NCBI GenBank assembly: GCA_002694745.1
Contig: NZMY01000015.1
Span: 1 to 64,000, forward strand
Origin: Croceicoccus sp.
Lineage (GTDB): Bacteria > Pseudomonadota > Alphaproteobacteria > Sphingomonadales > Sphingomonadaceae
Reading direction: 5' to 3'
Length of the DNA: 64,000 bases
Shown here: positions 53,785 to 62,170 of the stretch, in pieces
Numbering within the stretch: position 1 is the first letter of the stretch
Layout of the letters: every line of letters begins with the position of its first letter
Made by a program: the position numbers and the translations under genes
The notes under the pieces: model-generated
Databases searched by the model: none
What the model was told of the DNA's origin: nothing
What the model saw: only the letters and a program-made list of their open reading frames with translations

Positions 53785-54483
53785 TCAGGCGCCCTGCACC
53801 TCGGCGGTGTCGATCTTGAGGCCCGGGCCCATCGAGGACGAGACCGAGATCTTCTGGACATACTTGCCCTTGGCACCCGACGGCTTCGCCTTGATGACGG
53901 CATCGACGAAAGCGTCGAAGTTCGCCTTGAGGTCGGCGTCGGAGAACGACAGCTTGCCGATCCCCGAGTGAATGATGCCGGCCTTTTCGACGCGGTACTG
54001 AACCTGGCCGCCCTTGGCGTCCTTGACGGCCTGCGCCACGTTCGGGGTCACGGTGCCCAGCTTGGGGTTCGGCATCAGGCCCTTGGGGCCCAGAACCTTA
54101 CCCAGACGGCCGACGACACCCATCATGTCGGGAGTCGCGATCACGCGGTCATAGTCGAGGTTGCCGGCCTGCATGTCTTCCATCAGGTCTTCGGCACCGA
54201 CCTTGTCGGCTCCGGCTTCCAGCGCCTTTTCGGCGTTGTCGCCGCGGGCGAAGACGGCGACCTTGACGGTCTTGCCGGTGCCTGCGGGCAGCGACACCAT
54301 GCCGCGGACCTGCTGGTCGGCGTGACGCGGATCGACGCCCAGATTCATGGCGACTTCCAGCGTCTGGTCGAACTTCGCGGTCTGCAGATCGCGCAGCGTG
54401 GTCAGCGCCTCGTCAAAGCCGTACAGCTTTTCCGAATCCAGCTTCTCGGCCAGCATCTTCTGCTTCTTGGTCTGCTTTGCCAT
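53785..54483 (-). CDS. rplA: 50S ribosomal protein L1
   Basis: 232 aa from the ATG at 54483. Conserved blocks: [40 protein letters not shown] and [21 protein letters not shown]1 forms the L1 stalk and represses its own operon. It lies four bases after rplK. The operon is on the minus strand, convergent with secE-nusG, and ends at the terminator above. Confidence 0.97.
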   Translation of the reverse strand: MAKQTKKQKMLAEKLDSEKLYGFDEALTTLRDLQTAKFDQTLEVAMNLGVDPRHADQQVRGMVSLPAGTGKTVKVAVFARGDNAEKALEAGADKVGAEDLMEDMQAGNLDYDRVIATPDMMGVVGRLGKVLGPKGLMPNPKLGTVTPNVAQAVKDAKGGQVQYRVEKAGIIHSGIGKLSFSDADLKANFDAFVDAVIKAKPSGAKGKYVQKISVSSSMGPGLKIDTAEVQGA

Positions 54484-54487
54484 CGGT

Positions 54488-54919
54488 TCAGCCCTCCACC
54501 ACTTCAAGGCCCATCGAACGGGCGCTGCCCTCGATGATCTTCATGGCCTGGTCGATATCGTTCGCGTTCAGGTCGGCCATCTTCTGCTCGGCGATCGCCT
54601 GCACGTCGCTGCGCTTGATGGATCCGGCCGAAACCTTGCCCGGCTCCTTCGAACCCGACTTCAGCTTCGCAGCCTTCTTCAGAAGGAACGACGCCGGCGG
54701 CGACTTGGTGGTGAAGGTGAACGAGCGATCCGCATAGACCGTGATGGTCGTGGGGATCGGCATGCCCTTTTCCAGTTCCTGCGTGGCGGCGTTGAACGCC
54801 TTGCAGAATTCCATGATGTTCACGCCGCGCTGACCCAGCGCAGGGCCGATCGGCGGGGACGGGTTGGCGGTGCCCGCGGGCACCTGCAGCTTGATATAGC
54901 CTTCGATCTTCTTGGCCAT
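54488..54919 (-). CDS. rplK: 50S ribosomal protein L11
   Basis: 143 aa from the ATG at 54919, preceded by AAAGGAGTGG, a strong ribosome site. Conserved: [59 protein letters not shown], and [20 protein letters not shown]. Binds 23S rRNA at the GTPase centre and is required for the stringent response. Confidence 0.97.
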   Translation of the reverse strand: MAKKIEGYIKLQVPAGTANPSPPIGPALGQRGVNIMEFCKAFNAATQELEKGMPIPTTITVYADRSFTFTTKSPPASFLLKKAAKLKSGSKEPGKVSAGSIKRSDVQAIAEQKMADLNANDIDQAMKIIEGSARSMGLEVVEG

Positions 54920-55091
54920 GGGGCCACTCCTTTTCACACTGTCGGGCGCGCGTTTCCGCAAGCGCCCTCATGTTGAGCGGTCAGGCAGAGGCGCTAGGCC
55001 TCCTCCCGCAGGTTTCCCGGGTATTGTCAGGGAAGGCGCGCGCATAGGCGCTTTCCCGATTCGAAGCAAGTCGCCGCTTCAGGCCGCCCCC

Positions 55092-56480
55092 TCAGGCCGC
55101 GGGCGCGGCATAGAGATCGTGGGCGTCGGCTTCCTCGACCACAACCTCGATAATGTCACCCGCCTTCACATCCGCATCGACATCGCGGATGAAGACATTG
55201 CCGTCGATCTCGGGCGCGTCGGCCTGGCTGCGACCGGTCGCGCCGATGTCGCCATCCCCGTCCGCCTCGCCGACCTCGTCGATGATGACGGGGATGATGC
55301 GGCCCACTTTCGCGGCCAGTTTCGCGGCGCTGATCCGCTCGGTCACTTCCATCAGCCGGGCGTAGCGTTCTTCCTTCACCGCCTCGGGCACCGGGTTCGG
55401 CAGATCATTGGCCTGCGCGCCCTCCACGGGTTCGAAGCGAAAGCCGCCGACGCGGTCCAGCTGCGCTTCTTCCAGCCATTCGAGGAGATAGTTGAAATCG
55501 TCCTCGGTCTCGCCCGGAAAGCCGACCACGAAGCTGGAGCGAACGGTGAGATCGGGGCAAATCGCGCGCCACGACTTCAGCCGGTCGAGCACCTTCGCCT
55601 CGTTCGCGGGGCGCTTCATGGCGCGCAGAACGGAGGGGCTGGCGTGCTGGAACGGGATGTCGAGATAGGGGGTGACCAGCCCCTCGGCCATCAGCGGGAT
55701 GACCGCGTCGACATGCGGATAGGGATAGACATAATGCAGCCGCACCCAGGGCGGCACGCCGTCCGCGGTGCGCAGACCGCCCAGTTCGCGGGCGAGATCG
55801 GTCATGTGGGTGCGGACCGGGCGGTCCTTCCACAAGCGCTCCTCGTGCCGGACGTCCACACCGTAAGCAGACGTGTCCTGCGAAATGACCAGCAGTTCCT
55901 TCGTGCCCGCAGCCACCAGCTTCTCCGCCTCGCGCAGGACGGCGTCGATGCGGCGGCTGGCCAGCTTGCCGCGCAATTGCGGGATGATGCAGAACGCGCA
56001 GGAATGGTTGCAGCCTTCCGAGATCTTCAGATAGCTGTAGTGCCGCGGCGTCAGCTTGATGTCGGGCTGCGGGATCAGGTCGACGAACGGCCCGCGGGTC
56101 CATGGTGCGGCCTCGTGCACCGCTTCCACGACCTGTTCGTACTGATGCGCGCCGGTAACGGCGAGCACCTGCGGAAAGCGGGCGCGGATCGTGTCCGCTT
56201 CCTCGCCCATGCAGCCGGTCACGATCACGCGGCCGTTTTCGGCGATCGCCTCGCCGATGGCCTCGAGGCTTTCTTCCTTGGCGGAATCCAGAAAGCCGCA
56301 GGTGTTGACCAGCACCACGTCCGCGCCCGCGTAATCCGGGCTCATCGCATAGCCGTCGGCGCGCAGCCGGGTGAGGATGCGTTCGGAATCGACCAGCGCT
56401 TTGGGGCAGCCAAGGCTCACCATGCCCACCTTGGGCGAAGGCGCGATGCGGCTGGGTGCGGATTCGGTTTCGGTTACCAT
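55092..56480 (-). CDS. rimO: ribosomal protein S12 methylthiotransferase RimO
   Basis: 462 aa from the ATG at 56480. A radical-SAM methylthiotransferase acting on an aspartate of S12. The N-terminal UPF0004 domain has three cluster cysteines (C25 in [14 protein letters not shown]61 in [15 protein letters not shown]90 in VTGCMGEE). The radical SAM cluster is C157-x3-C161-x2-C164 in [20 protein letters not shown]-terminal TRAM domain (~395-455) completes the protein. The VDSER signature distinguishes RimO from MiaB. Confidence 0.95.
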   Translation of the reverse strand: MVTETESAPSRIAPSPKVGMVSLGCPKALVDSERILTRLRADGYAMSPDYAGADVVLVNTCGFLDSAKEESLEAIGEAIAENGRVIVTGCMGEEADTIRARFPQVLAVTGAHQYEQVVEAVHEAAPWTRGPFVDLIPQPDIKLTPRHYSYLKISEGCNHSCAFCIIPQLRGKLASRRIDAVLREAEKLVAAGTKELLVISQDTSAYGVDVRHEERLWKDRPVRTHMTDLARELGGLRTADGVPPWVRLHYVYPYPHVDAVIPLMAEGLVTPYLDIPFQHASPSVLRAMKRPANEAKVLDRLKSWRAICPDLTVRSSFVVGFPGETEDDFNYLLEWLEEAQLDRVGGFRFEPVEGAQANDLPNPVPEAVKEERYARLMEVTERISAAKLAAKVGRIIPVIIDEVGEADGDGDIGATGRSQADAPEIDGNVFIRDVDADVKAGDIIEVVVEEADAHDLYAAPAA

Positions 56481-56671
56481 GCGCGCGCCCCTACACCGCA
56501 TCGCTCCGCTGCGCCAGAACGAGTGACCCCCATTACAACATCGGGTTCGCACCCATTCTCTTTGGGAATAAACAATATTGCAGCCTTTTCATTTGTTGCC
56601 GGTTTGGCTTACCCTGCTGTCAGCAAATCCTGATTGCTGGCGCAAACCCTGCGAACGGGGCGGGAGATCGA

Positions 56672-57073
56672 ATGGGACCGGTGGATTGGTTCGGCGGCAT
56701 TCTGGCCGCGCTGGCGGCGATGGCCGTGGCGGCGGGCTGGTACCGGCTGTTCGCAAGGCCGTTGGCGGTTCGCGCCGGGCCGGGCGGTCTGGAGGTGCGG
56801 CGGCGGCCCTTCGTCACCATCGGCGGCACCTATGTCCTCGTGCAGCTTTCCGCTTTCATGCTGGCGCATATGTTTGCGCGGCTATCCGATCCTTCGAAGT
56901 GGTGGCTCTATTTCATGATGAGCGGCGGGATCGCGCTGTTCTTCGTGATCCCCGCCTTGTGGACCAACTATCTGCACCAGCGCCATCCGCGCAGCATCGC
57001 GCTGATCGACGCTGGCTTCTGGCTGACCGCCTATCTGGCGATGGGCGCGGTGTTCTGGCTGCGCAGCCTTTAG
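56672..57073 (+). CDS. small membrane protein, possibly DUF1761 family
   Basis: 133 aa from the ATG at 56672 (GGGAGATCGA upstream). Four hydrophobic helices: WFGGILAALAAMAVAAGWY, GGTYVLVQLSAFMLAHMFA, YFMMSGGIALFFVIPALW and LIDAGFWLTAYLAMGAVFWL. The start VDWFGGxLAALAAM...WY recalls DUF1761 proteins. Function unknown. The frame extends upstream through rimO's start region, but that extension is not hydrophobic or conserved-looking. Convergent with the following porin-like gene, with a small hairpin (GCGCA-GTTTT-TGCGC, 57074-57088) between them. Confidence 0.6.
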   Translation: MGPVDWFGGILAALAAMAVAAGWYRLFARPLAVRAGPGGLEVRRRPFVTIGGTYVLVQLSAFMLAHMFARLSDPSKWWLYFMMSGGIALFFVIPALWTNYLHQRHPRSIALIDAGFWLTAYLAMGAVFWLRSL

Positions 57074-57093
57074 GCGCAGTTTTTGCGCACCCG

Positions 57094-57807
57094 TCAGAAA
57101 CGTATCATCGCCCCTGCGACCAGTTTCTGCCCGTAATGGTCATCCAGCACCGGCTGGCGCAACTCGCCGCGGCTGACGTCGGTGTCGCTATAGGTCAGGC
57201 TCAGCGAAAAGGGCGCGAGGTAATATTCGGTGCCAATCGCCCAGTCGGTATAAGAGGCTGCAGGCCGCAACCGGGTGTTGCGCCCCGATCCGTCGGACGA
57301 TCCGGTGGAATGGCCGACATGGCCGCGCACGACCCACGGCGTTGCCGGAATGCCGAGATAGGCGCCTGCACGGGTATAGAAATTGCTGCCGCCGATGGCA
57401 TCCTGCGACGGGGCATAGCTTGCCAGCAAATCGATTTGCGCTGGCCCTAGCGAAGCGCCGACGCCTGCCTCGACCTCCGCATAGTCGAGTTCGCCGGTGC
57501 CGCCCGCGAACAGGTGCCAGACCGCGCCGGCGCGCCAGTCGATCAGGCCCGCGTAATCGGAATAGGTCGCCGCAAGGTCGAAGCCCGCGTCGGCACCGCC
57601 ATGCCGGTCGGATCCGCGCAAGGTCGCGCCCTGCGCCGAAACGCTCAGCGCGCTCGACACCGGGACTTCGACGAAGATGCGGGCAGCGGCCTCGCCATCA
57701 CTCCAGCTCAAGCCGCGTTCGCGCAGGTCGGTCATGACGTCCATTTCGATCACCGGCATGCCTTGCGCCAAGGCAGGACCGCCGGAAACGGCGATGGCTG
57801 CCAGCAC
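57094..57807 (-). CDS. TorF-like/gcw_chp-family putative porin
   Basis: 237 aa. After a signal-like N-terminus (LAAIAVSGGPALAQG) the sequence consists of alternating amphipathic beta strands with frequent Y/W/F at strand ends, finishing ...VAGAMIRF with a terminal Phe as in outer-membrane barrels. DLRERGLSWSDGEAAARIFV and FDLAATYSDYAGLIDWRAGA are typical of the Asp/Tyr-rich family annotated as TorF or gcw_chp. The only available start is the GTG at 57807, which leaves an unusually short signal peptide without basic residues; the reading frame is open upstream with a better signal-like sequence but has no ATG, GTG or TTG. Confidence 0.65.
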   Translation of the reverse strand: MLAAIAVSGGPALAQGMPVIEMDVMTDLRERGLSWSDGEAAARIFVEVPVSSALSVSAQGATLRGSDRHGGADAGFDLAATYSDYAGLIDWRAGAVWHLFAGGTGELDYAEVEAGVGASLGPAQIDLLASYAPSQDAIGGSNFYTRAGAYLGIPATPWVVRGHVGHSTGSSDGSGRNTRLRPAASYTDWAIGTEYYLAPFSLSLTYSDTDVSRGELRQPVLDDHYGQKLVAGAMIRF

Positions 57808-57967
57808 AGCGAGCGAGAGGCAGCGGCGGACGGTGGGTGACTGCGAATGTGAAACCGGTCTTCTCCGTAGACTGCGAAAGGCCTCCGCCCGTTTCGCGAT
57901 GGGGCGGAAGGCCGATCTATCGAACCTGCAAGGCTCGGCAAAGGGTTGGTGTTGTTTTTCCCGAGGT

Positions 57968-58126
57968 CTATCGCACGCGGCAGCGCGGCTTCATCCACAT
58001 GCAGCGGTCGGCAACGGGGCTGTCGGAACTTGCGGCGGGATTGCCGGGTGCCGCATTCATGGGGGATGTCGACGCGCAGCCGGCCAAAGCGGCCGCCGCG
58101 ACGAGCAGCGTCACTGTCTTTTTCAT
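57968..58126 (-). CDS. small lipoprotein
   Basis: 52 aa from the ATG at 58126 with AGGACAT just upstream. The signal peptide MKKTVTLLVAAAALAGC has a clear lipobox (LAGC, Cys17). The mature part is Ala/Pro/Ser-rich and ends in a Cys/Met/Trp/Arg-rich tail (DRCMWMKPRCRVR). No family recognised. It sits alone between the porin-like gene and the divergent M1 peptidase. The coding call rests on the signal peptide plus ribosome site. Confidence 0.65.
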   Translation of the reverse strand: MKKTVTLLVAAAALAGCASTSPMNAAPGNPAASSDSPVADRCMWMKPRCRVR

Positions 58127-58299
58127 TATGTCCTGTCCTGCAAACATTGTTTTTTGTTTTGGGACCGCCTCGATAGTCAGATCCGCTTTCCGGACTGTGG
58201 CGCAATTGTAATGTTGTATGTCAGACGCTTCCCCCCCATCCTCGCCCGGTTCGAAGGGGCCGGGACACGGTAGTGACAAGCAGGCGAGTTCGCGGCTAT

Positions 58300-58315
58300 G
58301 GTTGCAGTTGTAACC
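58300..58315. promoter_or_regulatory. palindrome upstream of the M1 aminopeptidase gene
   Basis: GGTTGCAGTTGTAACC is a nearly perfect 16-bp palindrome (GGTT.CA..TG.AACC) located 40 bases before the ATG at 58355. It lies in the 228-bp gap shared with the divergent small lipoprotein gene and could be an operator for a dimeric regulator. No promoter hexamers are certain. Confidence 0.3.
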
Positions 58316-58354
58316 GGATACTACCCAGCAGCTTTCCAGAAACCGGAGTTTGCC

Positions 58355-60253
58355 ATGCGCTTTGCGCTGACCGCCTTTACGACCCTTGGCCTTGCGTCGA
58401 TTGCCCTGTCCGCCTGTTCGACTTCCGAAGCGGCGCAGGAGCCGCTCGTCTCGCCGATCCTGACGAGCGAGGAGGCGAAGGACACCTCGACCTATGCGCA
58501 GCCCGAGGTGGCGCGGGTGACGCATGTGGCGCTGGACCTCGCGCTCGATTTCGAAGCGAAGGACGTGTTCGGGACCGCCACTCTGGACGTCACGGCCGAG
58601 GACGATGCCGACACGGTCGTGCTCGACAGCGACGGGCTGCGCATATCGGCGATCACCGATGCGGACGGCAATGCGCTGGACTACACGGTCGGCGAGCATG
58701 ACGAGAAGCTGGGCGAGCCGATCACCGTGCAGATGGGCGATGCGCGGCAGATCAAAGTCACCTATCGCGCTGCGCCCGAAGCGGCGGCACTGCAATGGCT
58801 GGACCCCGAGCAGACGGCGGGCGGGGAGCATCCGTTCCTGTTCAGCCAGGGACAGGCGATCCTCAACCGCACATGGATGCCGACGCAGGACAGCCCCGGC
58901 ATCCGCCAGACATGGGAAGCGCGCATCACCGCACCGAAACCGCTGACCGTCGTGATGTCGGGCCTGAGCGGCGGCGATCCGGTCGAAGTCGACGGCGACC
59001 GCCGCGCGTTCAGCTTCAAGATGGACAAGCCGGTGCCGCCCTATCTGATCGCGCTGGCCGCGGGCGACATCGCGTTTCGCGAACTGGGCCCGCGCACCGG
59101 CGTATGGGCCGAACCGGTGATGCTTGACCGCGCTGCGGCCGAACTGGTCGATACCGAGGCCATGGTCGAGGCGGCGGAGAAGCTATACGGCGAATATCGT
59201 TGGGGCCGCTATGACATGATCGTGCTGCCGCCTTCCTTCCCCTATGGCGGGATGGAAAATCCGGTCATGACCTTCCTGACGCCCACTTTCATCGCGGGCG
59301 ACCGCAGCCTGACGGGTCTGGTCGCGCATGAGCTGGCCCATAGCTGGTCGGGCAATCTCGTCACCAATTCCAACTGGCGCGATTCGTGGCTGAACGAGGG
59401 CGTCACCTCGTACTTCGAGGGCCGCATCACCGAAGAGATCTACGGCAAGGCGCGCGCCGAGCAGGAAGAGGCGCTCAGTTTCGCCACGGTCGAGGACGTG
59501 CTGGCCGAGGTCGGCGCGGACGATCCGGGCACTGCACTGCATCAGCCCGACGAGGTTGAAAGCGCAGGCAGCGAAATCGTCTATGACAAGGGCGCGGCCT
59601 TCCTGCGCACGGTCGAGCAGATCGCGGGGCGCGAGAAGTTCGATGCCTGGCTGCGGCAATGGTTCGACAACCATGCGTTTCAGCCCGCCACCTCGCAAAT
59701 GATCCTTGAAGACATGCAGGCGAACCTTGTCGCGGGCGACGAGGAACTGGGGCGCAGGCTGAAACTGCGCGAATGGATTTTCGAGCCGGGCCTTCCCGAT
59801 AATGTAAAACGCCCCAACCCGCAGGCCTTTGCCGCGGTGGACAAGGCGGCGGCGGATTATGCCGCCAGCCGCACGCCCGATGCCGCGGCGTGGCAGGGCT
59901 GGAATTCGGCGGAACGGCTGCGTTTCCTGTCTAAGCTGCCCGAAGAGATGACCGCGCCGCAACTTGCCGCACTGGATAGCGCGTTCGGCCTGTCGGATAG
60001 CGGGAACAACGAGATCCTGTTCGCATGGCTGCGTACCGCTTTGGCCAATCGCTATGAACCGGCGGTGCCCGTCGCGGAAGAATTCCTGTCGACGGTCGGG
60101 CGGATGAAATTCGTCGCCCCCCTGTTCGGCACGCTGATGGACGAAGGCGATTGGGGCCAGCCGATCGCCAAGCGGATCTATGCGAAGACCTATCCGTCCT
60201 ATCACGCGGTGACGCGCGGAGCGGTCGACCGGGCGATGAAGCAGGGGGCCTGA
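58355..60253 (+). CDS. M1-family zinc aminopeptidase lipoprotein
   Basis: 632 aa from the ATG at 58355 (GGAG upstream). The signal peptide ends in LSAC (Cys21), so it is lipid-anchored in the envelope. An N-terminal beta-saddle domain (~50-245) precedes the catalytic domain: exopeptidase motif GGMEN (298-302) and zinc site H325-E-L-A-H329 with E348 in DSWLNEGVTSYF. A C-terminal helical region (leukotriene-A4-hydrolase type, ~470-632) follows. Resembles LTA4H-like aminopeptidases that remove N-terminal residues from peptides. All catalytic residues are present. Convergent with the next gene (12 bp apart). Confidence 0.92.
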   Translation: MRFALTAFTTLGLASIALSACSTSEAAQEPLVSPILTSEEAKDTSTYAQPEVARVTHVALDLALDFEAKDVFGTATLDVTAEDDADTVVLDSDGLRISAITDADGNALDYTVGEHDEKLGEPITVQMGDARQIKVTYRAAPEAAALQWLDPEQTAGGEHPFLFSQGQAILNRTWMPTQDSPGIRQTWEARITAPKPLTVVMSGLSGGDPVEVDGDRRAFSFKMDKPVPPYLIALAAGDIAFRELGPRTGVWAEPVMLDRAAAELVDTEAMVEAAEKLYGEYRWGRYDMIVLPPSFPYGGMENPVMTFLTPTFIAGDRSLTGLVAHELAHSWSGNLVTNSNWRDSWLNEGVTSYFEGRITEEIYGKARAEQEEALSFATVEDVLAEVGADDPGTALHQPDEVESAGSEIVYDKGAAFLRTVEQIAGREKFDAWLRQWFDNHAFQPATSQMILEDMQANLVAGDEELGRRLKLREWIFEPGLPDNVKRPNPQAFAAVDKAAADYAASRTPDAAAWQGWNSAERLRFLSKLPEEMTAPQLAALDSAFGLSDSGNNEILFAWLRTALANRYEPAVPVAEEFLSTVGRMKFVAPLFGTLMDEGDWGQPIAKRIYAKTYPSYHAVTRGAVDRAMKQGA

Positions 60254-60265
60254 TCGCAGCGAGCC

Positions 60266-61894
60266 CTAAAGGCCGAACGCCTTCAGTCCCGCATCGATCA
60301 TCCCTTCGAGACCGCGCCGCTCTCTACCCGAACGCATGGAGAGCGGCGCTTCCTCGATCACCAGTAGGCCGCTGCCGCCCTCGACCCGGTCTTTCAGCAG
60401 CGGTTCCTGCCCGAACAGATAGGGGGCGAAAGTCTCGGTCCTTGTCACCGAATAGGCAAGATCAGCGCTAAAGCCGACCAGCTGATCCTGCGCGAAGATC
60501 CGGCCCTTGTCGGCACGCTCCACCCTGATCCCGCGCCCGCCTTTCACGATCAGCCGCCCCGGCCCGTGGAACGAGAAAAAGCGCAATTGCATCGTCAGCC
60601 ACGCGTTGAGCGAGAAGATGCGCCAATGGCTGCGAATGGCCATCGGACGGCCCACAGGCTGCACCACGGCGGCCAGCGCGCGCGGATGCAGGATGCAGGC
60701 CGCGCCCTGCGGGAGTTCGATTGCCGTCAGTTCGGCGAAACCGTCGCGGGTGGCCGAGATCGTGGTCGCCTCGCCCGTGCCGCCGATACGCGTCAGAAAA
60801 ACGAGACCCGAGGCGAGGCTGGAAATCGGATGGCGATAGTCCAGCAGCCATCGTGTCGCCTTGGCGCCGTCCCCTGACGAGGTTTGCAGATAGCTCTGCC
60901 GGACCAGCAATTCCTCGCCCTCTGCCAGCCTCACCGCGGTCGACACGCGCGAGGCTTCGGGCATCGGGATCGATCCACCTGCACCGGCAAGCGCCGGGAT
61001 GCGGATCGCGCCGCGCATGGCGGCCAGCGGCGCCAGCACGTAATAGAGGAAGGTGCGGATCACAAAAGGCATCGCGATGATCGCCAGCAGGGCGAGAGCG
61101 GCCTTGGCGAAGATGTCGGCCAGCATGTTGCGCACTTCGGGCGATTGCACTCGGGTTAGCGCTTCCTGCGCAGCGGCGGTGCGATCGTCGATGGCTTCGC
61201 GGGCTTCGCGGATCTGCAGCGCGCGTTCCTGCGCCCTTTGCAGGCCTTCCCGCCTTCTTTCGGCAAGAGTGCTCGCCCGGCCGCATTTCTCGCGCGCTTC
61301 CTGCGTCAATCGGTCCGCTTCATCCGCAATACGGTTGCGCACCCATTTGGCAGCCATGGGGTTGTCGTTGAATGCGCGCACTTCGCGGTTCGCGGCGTCG
61401 CAGGCCAGACGCGCTTGCCGTATCGCGGCGGGCGTCGGCACCATGATCGCCTCGGCCTGCTGCAACGCGTCCAGATCAAGCTGCGCTTCGAGAACCGCGA
61501 TCTCGCGCTCGAGCACGATGCGCTCAAGTCCCAATCGGTGCCGCTCGATGACCGTGCCCGGACGATAGCGATCGAGAAGGCCGACATCGCGGTCCAGTTC
61601 GTGGCGGATCTCGTCCAGCCGCTCGCGCCGGCGCTCGATTTCGCCGCGTCTTTGCGCTTCACCCCATTCGCCAAAGCGCGAGAGATCGGCATCCAGACCG
61701 TCGCGCGCTTGGCGGGCAGTCCGTTCCAGTTCGGCCTCCACCTCGCTGGCGCTGGCCCATTCGCCGATGGTGGCGGTGTCGCAAGGCGCCGTGCAAGAGC
61801 GCGAGAGAATACCCGACTGAAACAGCGCGATCGCCGCCGCCAGCAGCAGGAACAGTAGAAAATGCCTGGCGAGCCAGGAGGCGAGCGTTCTCAT
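60266..61894 (-). CDS. membrane protein with coiled coil and AIM24-like C-terminal domain
   Basis: 542 aa from the ATG at 61894. TM1 (LLFLLLAAAIALF) is followed by a CxxxC pair (SCTAPC) and a long charged coiled coil (~70-270; RRGEIERRRERLDEIRHELD, LAERRREGLQRAQERALQIR). TM2 lies at ~285-310 (AALALLAIIAMPFVIRTFL). A soluble beta-rich C-terminal domain (~330-530) contains LRFFSFHGPGRLIVKGGRGI and AQDQLVGFSADLAYSVTR, which resemble the AIM24/TRAP-like beta fold. The coiled coil between the two TMs should lie in the periplasm. Function unknown. Confidence 0.65.
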   Translation of the reverse strand: MRTLASWLARHFLLFLLLAAAIALFQSGILSRSCTAPCDTATIGEWASASEVEAELERTARQARDGLDADLSRFGEWGEAQRRGEIERRRERLDEIRHELDRDVGLLDRYRPGTVIERHRLGLERIVLEREIAVLEAQLDLDALQQAEAIMVPTPAAIRQARLACDAANREVRAFNDNPMAAKWVRNRIADEADRLTQEAREKCGRASTLAERRREGLQRAQERALQIREAREAIDDRTAAAQEALTRVQSPEVRNMLADIFAKAALALLAIIAMPFVIRTFLYYVLAPLAAMRGAIRIPALAGAGGSIPMPEASRVSTAVRLAEGEELLVRQSYLQTSSGDGAKATRWLLDYRHPISSLASGLVFLTRIGGTGEATTISATRDGFAELTAIELPQGAACILHPRALAAVVQPVGRPMAIRSHWRIFSLNAWLTMQLRFFSFHGPGRLIVKGGRGIRVERADKGRIFAQDQLVGFSADLAYSVTRTETFAPYLFGQEPLLKDRVEGGSGLLVIEEAPLSMRSGRERRGLEGMIDAGLKAFGL

Positions 61895-61976
61895 CGAATG
61901 CGGTGTGACACAGTCCGCCCCGGCATAACAGCCACGAGCACGGTTTCGGGCGGGAAACCGCCAGGCCGTCAAAGGA

Positions 61977-62026
61977 TGGTGAGCCCTGCTGGGTTCGAAC
62001 CAGCGACCTACTGATTAAAAGTTAGC
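61977..62026 (-). other. 3' half of tRNA-Lys(TTT), probable attachment site
   Basis: On the minus strand the sequence contains the anticodon loop CTTTTAA (62015-62021) and the 3' stem strand TCAGT. The variable loop AGGTC, an intact T-arm GCTGGTTCGAACCCAGC, the 3' acceptor strand AGGGCTC, discriminator A and CCA (61977-61979) follow. The 5' half does not fit: the anticodon stem has an A-C mismatch (GCTAA/TCAGT), and no GAGCCCT acceptor strand occurs upstream. A lone D-arm-like word CAATTGGTAGA lies at 62047-62057 with ~20 extra bases between. This is best read as the duplicated tRNA end left by integration of the element to the right. Confidence 0.7.
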
Positions 62027-62170
62027 GCACCCTATCCTTCGTCGAATCTACCAATTGGACCAAAGCCGCATAAAAAGGACGTTTTTGCAGCGGTATGAGC
62101 GTGACGACCCTCGTATAGCTCTATTTAGACCATTGCCAGTTCTACGCGGCCTGCTTATTTATCGCTTATT

